Assembly: GCA_022606425.2 (NCBI GenBank) | Contig: JAHDVF020001552.1 | Span: 124,001-188,000, forward strand | Direction: 5' to 3' | From: Lepidostoma basale | Lineage: Eukaryota > Arthropoda > Insecta > Trichoptera > Lepidostomatidae | DNA length: 64,000 nucleotides | Shown: in pieces, positions 10,618 through 19,147 of the stretch | Numbering within the stretch: the stretch's first letter is position 1 | Layout of the letters: each line of letters starts with the position of its first letter | Notes under the pieces: generated by a model | What the model was told of the DNA's origin: nothing | Databases searched by the model: none | The model's input: only the letters and a program-made list of their open reading frames with translations | Translations under genes and position numbers: made by a program

Positions 10618-10816
10618 TCTTAATGATTAACCCGTAATGGGTAAAATCTAATATTTGTCTACAAGTATTTGTACACATTAAAAAAAAAGGTTAATCTATA
10701 ATGGATTTGTATAATACGTTTTGCTAATCATCGTAATTTTCAATAAAGCTATGATCAAAATTATTTGTTTTTACACCATTATTGTTGTTTTTTAAACTTA
10801 TATTAATGTTTTTTAA

Positions 10817-11300
10817 CTAACTAACCGTGACCGACATTTAATATTTGATTGATTTGATCGTGCCACATTTTCCTCGGCCTTCCTCTATTTCTAGCTCCGT
10901 TCACGCCGTTTACTTATACCTTCTTTACCATTCTGTCTTCACTCATTCTTTCCATGTGTCCAAACCATCTTAATGACCCTTTCCTTATTTTGTTCATAAC
11001 ACTTTCATTCGCACCACATTCACTTATTATACTTGCATTTGTCACTCTATCATATACAGATTTGCCACACATTCGTCTTAGAGATCTCATTTCTACTGCA
11101 TTTATTTTACTTTCATCCTTCTTTTGCCAGTTCCATGCTTCTCTTCCATACATAAGGGTCGGCACAAGAACACCATTGTGTACTGCCATCTTAGCTTTTT
11201 TGGATAGGCTTTTGTTTGCGATGACAACTTTAAGTGCACCATTTATTCTGTTGCCTGCCCCATATTTATTAATAACATTATTAAAGTATTCAGAAACAAT
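10817..11300 (-). pseudogene. RTE-A LINE, 5'-truncated 3' end
   Basis: The minus strand (11189-10914, 91 codons) reads MAVHNGVLVPTLMYGREAWN, then SLRWFGHMERMSEDRMVKKV. It continues past a stop with GRPRK and the HDQINQ region to a CTAACTAAC junction at about 10817-10827. Related copies are at 11555-12046 and 50936-51450. Confidence 0.85.
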
Positions 11301-11554
11301 TTAGTTTTTAAAGATAACATTGTTTAAACTAAATGAAAGGTCGTGCTATATTGTTTTGTTGTTTATAACAGCGTTTGTAGGAGGCAATGCGTAAAACATT
11401 AGATAAATCCATTTGAACTACACGATATTTTCGCAAGAATATCGAAAACAATCCCACATAAAATTCTTTTTGAAAAAGTATTACTTAAAATGATGAGTTA
11501 CGATATATAATCGCTAACATCAAAAGGTTAATTTAAAAAAGAATCATGCGGAAA
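11301..11554. other. No gene seen
   Basis: Short spacer between two opposed RTE-A fragments. No recognised content. Confidence 0.35.
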
Positions 11555-12046
11555 AAATCGGATTTTATGTACGGAACCGAAGCACAGAACTGGCAAAAGA
11601 ATGATGAAAGTAGATAAAAAGACATTCAAAATGAGATCTCTTTGACAAATGTGGTAAAGTTTGAAAATACGTGTAAGTCTCAGTGTCGAATCAAAATATA
11701 AAAATTGAATGCAGTGCGAATGAAAGGGATATTAACAAAATAATGAAAGGGTCGTTAAGATGGTTTGGACACATGGAAAGATTAAGTGAAGTCAGAATGG
11801 TGAAGATGGTATATATAAACGACGTGAACGAAGCTAGAAATAAAGGAAGGTCGAGGAAAACGTGGCACGATCAAATCAATCAAATATTAAATACCGGTCA
11901 CGTGAGGATTCGGAGAAATCAACGTGTGTCCATGATACGATGTATGAATGTAGAGGAATACAGAGAAATATATCAGGACTGTGCAGTGTGGTGGTCCATT
12001 TTTTCCGCCCACCCCTACGAGGAGACATCTCGAAGGTTAGTTAGTT
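11555..12046 (+). pseudogene. RTE-A LINE, 5'-truncated 3' end
   Basis: A 121-codon frame (11683-12048) reads SLRWFGHMERLSEVRMVKMV, then KGRSRKTWHDQINQILNTGH and MIRCMNVEEYREI. The upstream part (11565-11680) is a badly decayed EAWNWQ-RINAVEMR segment. It ends with the TTAGTTAGTTAG tail at 12036-12047. Confidence 0.85.
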
Positions 12047-12049
12047 AGT

Positions 12050-12523
12050 GAGTTCATTATTTGTACTGAAATATAGTTTAGTTTATTTCTTATAAAAAAA
12101 ACGTAGGCTTGAGTATTCTAAAATCGGAACTTTTTCGTCTGGGGACTTGAGCCATTAGCTACGTGGGAGCTGTGTGCAGGTTATATAATAATATACCATT
12201 CCTTTTCTCCCACTCACCGTCTGAGTATACTAGAAAGATTATTAACTACAATACAATATACGAGTAACATTAAGTATTATTACTTCCACGTAAAAGTCAG
12301 CTTAAGATACTCGTATTTAAAATGACAACTTAAAATCATTCGTATAAATCCCTTTCACAAACAGTTTTTTTCTTGTCTAGGAGATAAAATACTCAATGTC
12401 CTCTTTGAGATTTCTACTTACTTAAAACGTACAAAATCTTTTGATATAAAAGTATCTTAAATATGTAAAAGGAATAAATTATTATATTCAAGTAGGTTGT
12501 TTTTTGGGATTTTAGGAATACGA
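12050..12523. other. No gene seen
   Basis: AT-rich spacer without recognised features. Confidence 0.35.
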
Positions 12524-12700
12524 CGGGAAGGCGACCTACGTGGCAGAGAGGCAAACGAATGTTACATCGAAGGTCCCGGGTTCGATTCCTGGCAATACCA
12601 ATGTGATTGTCATGTTGTCTTTGGTCTGGTGCAAAATTTACGTGACAATAAAATTGCGATATGTCACGAGAATGGTATAAAGAGCGATTCTACAAAATAA
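12524..12700 (+). mobile_element. tRNA-derived SINE, copy 2
   Basis: A-box region CGTGGCAGAGAGGC (12539-12552) and B box GGGTTCGATTCCT (12578-12590), then the same body as the copy at 7855-8092 (TTTGGTCTGGTGCAAAATT, CACGAGAATGG). The 3' end is cut at about 12700, where an RTE-A fragment begins. Confidence 0.8.
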
Positions 12701-12707
12701 TACAACG

Positions 12708-13088
12708 CAAACCATCACGCCGTTGTCCCGCAGGGGTAACCGGAGAAAATGGACCGCCACACTACTCTATCCTGATATACCTCTTTAGATTCCTCCACAT
12801 TTATACAGCGAGTCATACACGCATGTCGATTCTTTCAGCTTCTAACACGACCAACTTTTAAATGTTTTTCTCGGTCTTCCTCGACTCCGTACTCCATTTA
12901 CATCGTTAAAGTATACTTTTTTAACCATTCACCCATGCGCTCCATATGTCAGAACTAACGCAGCGATCCTTTCATAATTTTGTTCATAATAATAATTCCG
13001 CTCTCCATTCCTTTCTTATATCAGTATTTGAGATTCTGTCGTATATCGTTCTACCACGCATACGTCTTAGGGACCTCATCTCTATCAT
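12708..13088 (-). pseudogene. RTE-A LINE, 5'-truncated 3' end
   Basis: Minus-strand copy of the last 380 bases of the element, matching 19148-19550 closely (CCATCACGCCGT start, then the HDQINQ, RMVKK and DRISNAD regions in decayed form). It abuts the SINE on one side and a family F remnant on the other (ends within CTCATCTCTA at 13088). Confidence 0.8.
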
Positions 13089-13225
13089 GAAAAATTAATA
13101 CGAATGAAAATGACATTTGACAGTTGAAAAATGTCATTCTCATATCATCATCAATTATAATAAAACTTCTAGGAAATAGACCTTTTCATCCGTTTTAATA
13201 AACTAAATAATTATTATAAACTAAA
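13089..13225. repeat. Family F foldback remnant
   Basis: AATTAATACGAATGAAAATG at 13095-13114 and AATAAAACTTCTAGGAAATAG at about 13160-13180 are the two outer arm parts of family F. The ribozyme region between them is mostly gone, leaving GACATTTGACAG. Confidence 0.6.
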
Positions 13226-13663
13226 AAATAAAGCTGCTTATTGAATATACTCGTATTTACATAAATTATTGTAAAAATAAATATAAACGAACGAAAACCA
13301 GAGAGTAACATTAAATTGTGTTAAGGCTTACGCGGGTATTATTTTGAATCAAAATTAAGCTGCAGTCCTCTAGTTCGCGTCAATTAGCGGCAAACCTCGC
13401 CTAGCAACTGTTACTACCCGCGATGGGGCGGCGGGGGAAGTTCGGATGGGGTGGCTACCACCCTACCCCAACCATGGATGCACAGAGAGCCGTAAAATCA
13501 TTACATAATGAGCGCTTTGTGGAAGTTTTGAGTTATCGCAGTAGTTTAAAGCAATACAAAAAGTTTTGGTAGATTATATAGTTAAAAATATATGAATATG
13601 CTGGAAACAAAAGGAACTGTTTTTGAGAACATTGTGTTTTTTATGAGTTTTTAGTGGAAATAT
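13226..13663. other. Spacer with a GC-rich patch
   Basis: 13330-13520 is clearly less AT-rich than its surroundings (for example GGGGCGGCGGGGGAAG). No frame or relative is seen. It may be host regulatory sequence; there is no direct support. Confidence 0.3.
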
Positions 13664-13665
13664 TA

Positions 13666-14947
13666 GGTCATTACATATGAAATTGGCGTTTTGTATGGGA
13701 GGAATATAAAGTTGATTTTTTTTAAATATAATATTATTATTTAATCAAAGTATGTACCATTGCTATCTATGCACTTTTGCCATCTCATAGGTAGTTCATC
13801 GATCCCTTTACTAAAAAAACCATTCGGACGGGAATCAATAAAATCTTTGAAGTCGGTTTGGACTGCCCCATCGGAGTTGAATTTTTTCCCTTGCAAGAAG
13901 TTATCCAAATTTCGAAAAAAATAGTAATCTCTTGGGGCAAGGTCCGAAAAGTACGGTGGATGTCTTAGACATTCCAATTGAAGCTCTTCTAATTTGGTAG
14001 CCGTCTGTTGTGCAGTGTGTGGTCTAGCGTTATCATGAAGCAGCAGTGGCCTAGAGCGATTAACCAGCCTCGGTTGTTTAGCAGCTAGCTTTTCCATCAT
14101 GGTTAGCAGTTGCTGACAATAGACATCTGCCGTAATCGTCTGGCCAGATTTAAGAAAGCTGTAGTGAACGAAACCAGCACTAGTCCACCAAACGCTCACA
14201 AGTAACTTTTTTGGAGTCAATTTTCGCTTGGGGCATGGTTTGGCTGGTTCGGCAGGGTTCAACCATTGCGATGAGCGCTTCCGATTATCATACAGGATCC
14301 ACTTTTCATCACAGGTAATGTGATTGGATTCAAAATCCCTTCATTATTGTGCCGGTTGAGTAATGCAACGCAGCAGTCAACGCGCGTTTGTTGATTTGCT
14401 TCACTCAATTCGTGAGGTACCCACCTTTCAAGCTTTTTCACCTTCCCAATTTGCTTCAAGTAGATTAAAACAGTTTTATCACTAACACCGCAGCCTGCAG
14501 CTAACTCGGACGTGGTTTGCGATGGATCCGCTTCCACAATAGCCTTCAATTCTTCATTATCAACTTTGGTCTCCGGCCGTCCACGGGGCTTGTTCTGCAG
14601 GTCGAAATTTCCAGAACGAAAACGTTGGAACCAAAAACGCACTGTGTTTTCTTTTGCGGCACCGTCGTCATACACATCATTAATCTTTCGAGCCGTTTCT
14701 GCAGCACTGGTGCCACGGTGGAACTCTTACTCGTAAATAACGCGATATTTCAAGTTTTCCGTTTTGTAAACTGAGTGACGCAAAGAAAAAAACAATTGAG
14801 GAAAAAACAAATGAATTATAATTTTCAAAACACAAATACTTGAGTAAATAGCTGTATAAATTTGAATTTGGAATTCCTAACCAAAGAGAAGATATTTGGG
14901 ATCAATGTTGCCAGTACGGCAAAACGCCAATTTCATATGTAAGGACC
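13666..14947 (-). mobile_element. mariner transposon, copy 2
   Basis: A 1282-base element in reverse orientation to copy 1. Its 28-base terminal repeats are at 13666-13693 and 14920-14947 (one mismatch, GGTCATTAC against GGTCCTTAC) and it is flanked by TA (13664-13665 and 14948-14949). It is very similar to copy 1 over its whole length, so both moved recently. Confidence 0.93.
13741..14762 (-). pseudogene. mariner transposase, broken
   Basis: DD34D transposase in two open blocks, 14675-14259 and 14262-13741. The start ATG has become ACG (14760-14762), and a TAA stop follows within 20 codons. The helix-turn-helix and the WFQRFRSGNFDLQNK segment are intact. The first catalytic motif (TCDEKW) is out of frame because of the same frameshift as in copy 1. 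HDNARPH and APRDYYFF are in one frame with 34 residues between the two aspartates. This copy keeps more of the catalytic domain than copy 1 but cannot be translated whole. Confidence 0.93.
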
Positions 14948-14949
14948 TA

Positions 14950-15085
14950 ATATAATAAGCCGATTGAAAAATTTTTCTCTACTTTTTTTTAAATGTGCAG
15001 TTGATTGAGATATTCCACTGGATATTAATTATCAATGAAATTTTTTAATTTAATGAAGGTTTATTTTATTTGAACATATATTTTA
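14950..15085. other. No gene seen
   Basis: Short AT-rich spacer. Confidence 0.3.
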
Positions 15086-15114
15086 AAGCTCATATTTTCA
15101 AAACACTTTTTCAC

Positions 15115-15158
15115 TATTCACACACATGTTGCGAACCGCCGGCACCCTTCTTCAATGT
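15115..15158 (-). ncRNA. Hammerhead-like remnant, family H
   Basis: Minus strand: UUGAAGA, extra A, GGGUGCCGGCGGUUC, then GCAACAUGU in place of GAAACAUGU, then GUGUGUG. It belongs with 30064-30104 and 34376-34412, which share the downstream word GTGAAAAGTGCAAAA in diverged form. The GAAA box is mutated, so it is inactive. Confidence 0.35.
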
Positions 15159-15544
15159 AGAAATTTAACAATGAAATCAGATATGTGAATTCCCTAATTT
15201 TATACTAAATTAAGGGGATGGAGTAATAATTAGGTTTGGACGACAGTGGGGAAAAATCAATTATTAACTATCACGAATCCAAAACATGTTAGTTAAAAGT
15301 GCAAATATATGTTACTGTTAAAATTTAAAACACTAGCAACCACACTAACATTATTTGTAGCTTCTTCACCTAATTAAATTTAACTGTGACAATACCCTTT
15401 CATTTCTTATATGTATCCCTGTCCCTTCTAATCACTGTTTTTTCCTACCTCTGTTATCTTTGTTTGTAAAATTGTCAACAGATTTCGCATACTTTATTTT
15501 TACTATGACTAACCACACTAGAGTTTTTTACCCTATAAATAGTA

Positions 15545-15685
15545 AGTTTCAAAACATCGGTTGACGGAACAGCTGTCGCGACACTCAGTAAATAAAAATA
15601 AATTTTGATATTATAACAGCGTTTTAAATTTTATCGGTAATAATGTTGAAATATCATAGTGTTTCGGCCAAAACAATGGACTATT
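15545..15685 (+). repeat. Family I repeat, decayed
   Basis: AACATCGGTTGACGGAACAGCTGTCGCGAC (split here: GGAACAGCTGTC at 15574-15585) is the 3' half of a family I ribozyme without its CUGACGA box. AAATAAAAATAAATTTTGAT and then the distal part with GTGTTTCGGCCAAAACAATGG (15659-15679) follow. Confidence 0.5.
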
Positions 15686-15689
15686 CAAA

Positions 15690-16488
15690 TAGATGTTCTA
15701 AAAATAAAAAGTTATTCATTCAAAAAACAATATTTAATGTAAATTATTTGTATAATAAAAAATGTTCAAGTTGAACCACTTATGATTAATGTAAAAGTTA
15801 TCCTTTTACGTCAAATAAATTCACAACTATTTAGAATGTTACACAATAAAGTCACTCTTTAATATATTTATACCAATATAGTTGTAAGGAATATAAAATT
15901 GGATGGAAAAGTTTTCCCCGCAACTTTATAATAATTGCGGTAAGTATGTTTATAAATGTGGATGTGAAAGTCGTAGTGGAAGTGCTGGTAAGAAAGTTGT
16001 ATGGAGAACGGCTGCAGTTTGCAACCCTCGCCCGTGTATCGCGGTAATCTGCTCGTTAGCAGACTTCGTTCCGAGTTAAGAACCTCAGAAAAGCGTTATC
16101 TACTCTCCTTCTTTGTAGCTTCTGCTTTCTTCGAGAATCTAAAAATTCTTCCATGGTAATAAAGTTTTAATATTTCTCTTAGGAAGCACCCTAATCCTCG
16201 AGACAATATTCGGAAATCTTTTCATACTGCTGACGTGGTTTCCAATTTCACGTTAATTTACAGTTAGCAAGACAAGATGTTTGTAAAATTAATTAAATGT
16301 ACCGAAGATTTAAAAAATTCATCACCAGGTGTTTTTATATAAATTAACTTATTATATTTATTTACATTATAAATAAATAAACACAATAAATTTAGCCTTT
16401 TTTTAACGTCCATAATCAATAGTTCAATTATTATATAGCTGTATGATTGTAATACTGACATATAGTTTAGAGACAACTACCCTCACAG
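15690..16488. other. No gene seen
   Basis: AT-rich spacer. 15955-16110 is less AT-rich, with no recognised content. Confidence 0.35.
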
Positions 16489-16489
16489 C

Positions 16490-16865
16490 AGAGTGTGTCC
16501 ATAGATTAAAATGCTCATAACAGTTTATGAAGAGACAGATACTTGGCGTAAGTTTTCGAGATAAAATAAAAAAATGAATAAATTAGACGCCATACCAAAA
16601 TTGACCATACATGAATCGTACAACTTAATTGAATTGGCAATGGCTGAATACATTAACGCAGACAGGATAGTATCAGATGGGTACTAAGAACACTACAGTG
16701 GAGGCCTTGGACATTGAACAGGAGTGGCGGGAGGCTACTTAAAAGATAGAACGATGACATTGCCCGATAGCTGGAAAGACCTGGATGTGAACAGGACAAA
16801 TCAGGGACGAGTGAAGGAGGCCTATACTCGGCAGTGGAGGGAAAAGGCTGAAGTAGAAGAAGAAT
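16490..16865 (+). pseudogene. RTE-B-like LINE 3' end, strongly decayed
   Basis: It retains the segment order and the end of RTE-B (CAGGAGTGGCGGGAGG, then GAGGCCTATACTCGGCAGTGGAGGG, then AAGTAGAAGAAGAA). The peptide words MAEYINADRI and VKEAYTRQWR fit the final helices. Many stops. Confidence 0.5.
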
Positions 16866-17002
16866 GGCTTATTGAACATAAAATTATATATACACAGTGA
16901 TACGTTACAATATCCTCAAAAATTGAAAAAAAAAAGTTTTTATTTAAATACTGAAAACAAAATAATTTTGAAACCAAATTTCTTACTAACTAACTTACTT
17001 TC

Positions 17003-17148
17003 ATTATTATTATAAATTTAGTGTGCTTCCACTTGTATTTAACGTCGACCGATTTCGGCATCTTGCTGCCATCTTCTGGTCAGCAAGTTGCCAAAACCGG
17101 TCGACGTTAAACATAAGTGGAAGCGCACTAAATATATAATAATAAAGA
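17003..17148. repeat. Family C foldback element
   Basis: Head-to-head pair with arms of about 70 bases. The outer part TTTAGTGTGCTTCCACTTGT (left) pairs with ACATAAGTGGAAGCGCACTAAA (right; given in words of the arm). Inner parts carry a ribozyme core on each strand: CCAGAAGAUGGCAGC, then UGCCGAAAUCGGUC on the left, and UGCCAAAACCGGUC on the right. The cores have lost the exact GAAA or the palindrome. Confidence 0.75.
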
Positions 17149-17387
17149 AATTTCGTATACATTTTTTTTTGTTTTCATTATTTTAAATGAACTTCTAACA
17201 AAATGAACATACACAGTTTTAATGAAAAATATTGCTTTTTATTTAGATATTTAGACTGTATTCACAAATAAAAATCTAAAACAAAAATTATATTTAAAAT
17301 ACGGTTTTATAAGATTTTTTTCAAATGCTTTATGTTTAATATCTGGTGGTTAGTAATCAAATAACAATGTATTAAAAATTATTTAAA

Positions 17388-17492
17388 ACACTTATATTTA
17401 TTTTTTACACCACATTTTATTTTATTTTATCAAACTCACCGGTAGGTTCGATAAAACAAAATAAAGTGGTGTTGTAACTTCATAAATGTGTA
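17388..17492. repeat. Family D foldback without ribozyme core
   Basis: Inverted repeat (left ACACCACATTTTATTTTATT, right AATAAAGTGGTGTTG) that joins just past the cut site. The centre is CACCGGTAGGTTCGAT, so only the sequence 3' of the cleavage point is present in both arms. Compare 46585-46645, which has the same flank with a core. Confidence 0.65.
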
Positions 17493-17499
17493 TTCAATT

Positions 17500-18330
17500 A
17501 TTTTTAAAAATGCCACCCCATAAATTAGAAATACTAAAGCAAAATCATTATTTTCGGAAGATTTCCGAAGCAAAGACCGCCTAAACCGTTCAAGAGCGTT
17601 TTCATCAATGCTCAATTATTATGATTCCGACTAAAATATTTATTTACATCAATTGATTATGAAAGAATTTATTTATAATTTTATTATATATGGTTATTAC
17701 GTGGAAAGTCGTACTGAATTCATACATAGAACCAATATTTTTTCACCTTTCCGGTACACGCCTGGATGATTTTATGAGACTCGTAGAATTCTTTGTCGCA
17801 TTGTGTGTACATAGAGAATGCAATATCTCGTAGAACAGATTTCATATTAAATCGAATTGAACTCAAACACAGAAGGTGTTTGAACTGAGTGTGTTTAACC
17901 TGTTTGAAAATATAATATCTCAATCTATCGTTGGTACTTGTGATGCGTAAACAACTCTCTCTGTAGAGAATTTATTTTACGCGTCACATGCAATTGAAAA
18001 CTCGAGTATGTAGACAAATATATAGGTTATTCTAGGAACCTTTGAGTGCAAAGCAGAACCAGTGACGCATGATGCCAGTGTTCGAGACCGTTGTGGGGCT
18101 GTGTGGTACGGCGATACAGACGTCCTATTAGTTAATTGATATTGTTGATCGAACTAATTGACAGTCAGTAGCTACACTAGTCACACGCTCCAGAGATCGT
18201 AAACATACAATGTTTATTCGTTGTTGCTTCTGCATTGGGTAAAGCTCCGATCTTTTATTTAACTTTTTTAAAATCCAATTGTAAAATTAAATACAAAAAA
18301 CTATGTATACTAAATATTCATTTTGTTTTT
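17500..18330. other. No gene seen
   Basis: Mostly AT-rich. 18040-18245 is less AT-rich and may be unique host sequence. No frame above 70 codons with any recognisable content. Confidence 0.35.
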
Positions 18331-18437
18331 AAGATAATCAAATGATTTTACTGAAATCTCTTGATGGAAGTTCATTTTAAATAATAATTAAATAAAACGA
18401 TGTTTTTTAACTACTTCCACTTTTGTCTTTATTTAGA

Positions 18438-18478
18438 CAGCGACCGGTTTCGCCAGACTCGCTGGCATCGACAGACTG
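18438..18478 (-). ncRNA. Hammerhead-like ribozyme, family A (left arm)
   Basis: Minus strand: CAGU, CUGUCGA, U, hairpin GCCAG-CGAGU-CUGGC, GAAA, palindrome ACCGGU, C, then GCUG pairing with CAGU as a 4-bp stem I. The base at core position 6 is U, not the canonical A, in all family A copies. The cut would fall before GCUGUC. Confidence 0.5.
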
Positions 18479-18496
18479 GTCCAGTCTGTCGATGAC

Positions 18497-18537
18497 CAGT
18501 CTGTCGATGCCAGCGAGTCTGGCGAAACCGGTCGCTG
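18497..18537 (+). ncRNA. Hammerhead-like ribozyme, family A (right arm)
   Basis: Same sequence as the left arm on the plus strand: CAGU 18497-18500, CUGUCGAU 18501-18508, hairpin 18509-18523, GAAA 18524-18527, cut after C 18533. AATAAA follows at 18541-18546. Confidence 0.5.
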
Positions 18538-18604
18538 TCTAAATAAAGACAAAAGTGGAAGTAGTTAAAAAACATCGTTTTATTTAATTATTATTCATTT
18601 TGTT

Positions 18605-19140
18605 GTTCGATATTAAATTAATTTTATAAAATAAATAAAACTTCTTCTATATTTGCCATACTTTGTATTATAGATTGTGTTTATATAGGTGTAATTTTAA
18701 AAACAAGGCGTAATTTTAAATTAGCACATAAGATGTCTCTCTTATAATAATTCTTCTGAATTTGCTAACCACCCCATTGAAAAAGATCATTCATTTAATA
18801 AAGATGATGGCGTTGAAATTTTGCATGTAGATAATAATAGAAATATTCAAACTTTGAGCAATCTCGAAATTTTAGAAATTAAAAAAGCAATTGAATATAA
18901 AAAAAATATTATTAATAATCAAATAAATTTAACTTCAAGTCCAATCTTTGATTTATTTCCTTTGTTGTTAGTAATTACCCGAACCCCAATAAGGACTTTA
19001 AATTATTATTTTAATTTTTAAAATAAATCGTAATATTTCGCATAAAAAAAAAATAAACGTTCCAAAATAAATCTTAATAACATCTGTCAGATCATGTAAG
19101 CAATTTTATAATTTTTTAAATTAATCAAATGACAAACAAA
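18605..19140. other. AT-rich spacer with a family G tail
   Basis: 18630-18665 (AAACTTCTTCTATATTTGCC, then ATACTTTGTATTAT) is the distal end of family G on the minus strand. The rest has no recognised content. A 66-codon frame at 18821-19021 is simple AT-rich sequence. Confidence 0.4.
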
Positions 19141-19147
19141 AAAAAAA

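Larger units (their letters stand above)
18332..18603. repeat. Family A foldback element
   Basis: Head-to-head pair: left arm 18385-18480 reversed, right arm 18496-18603, with a partial duplication of CCAGTCTGTCGATG at the centre (18481-18495). The sequence outside the left arm (18332-18384) is the family's usual flank. Both arms carry a complete ribozyme core, the best pair of family A in the window. Confidence 0.88.
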
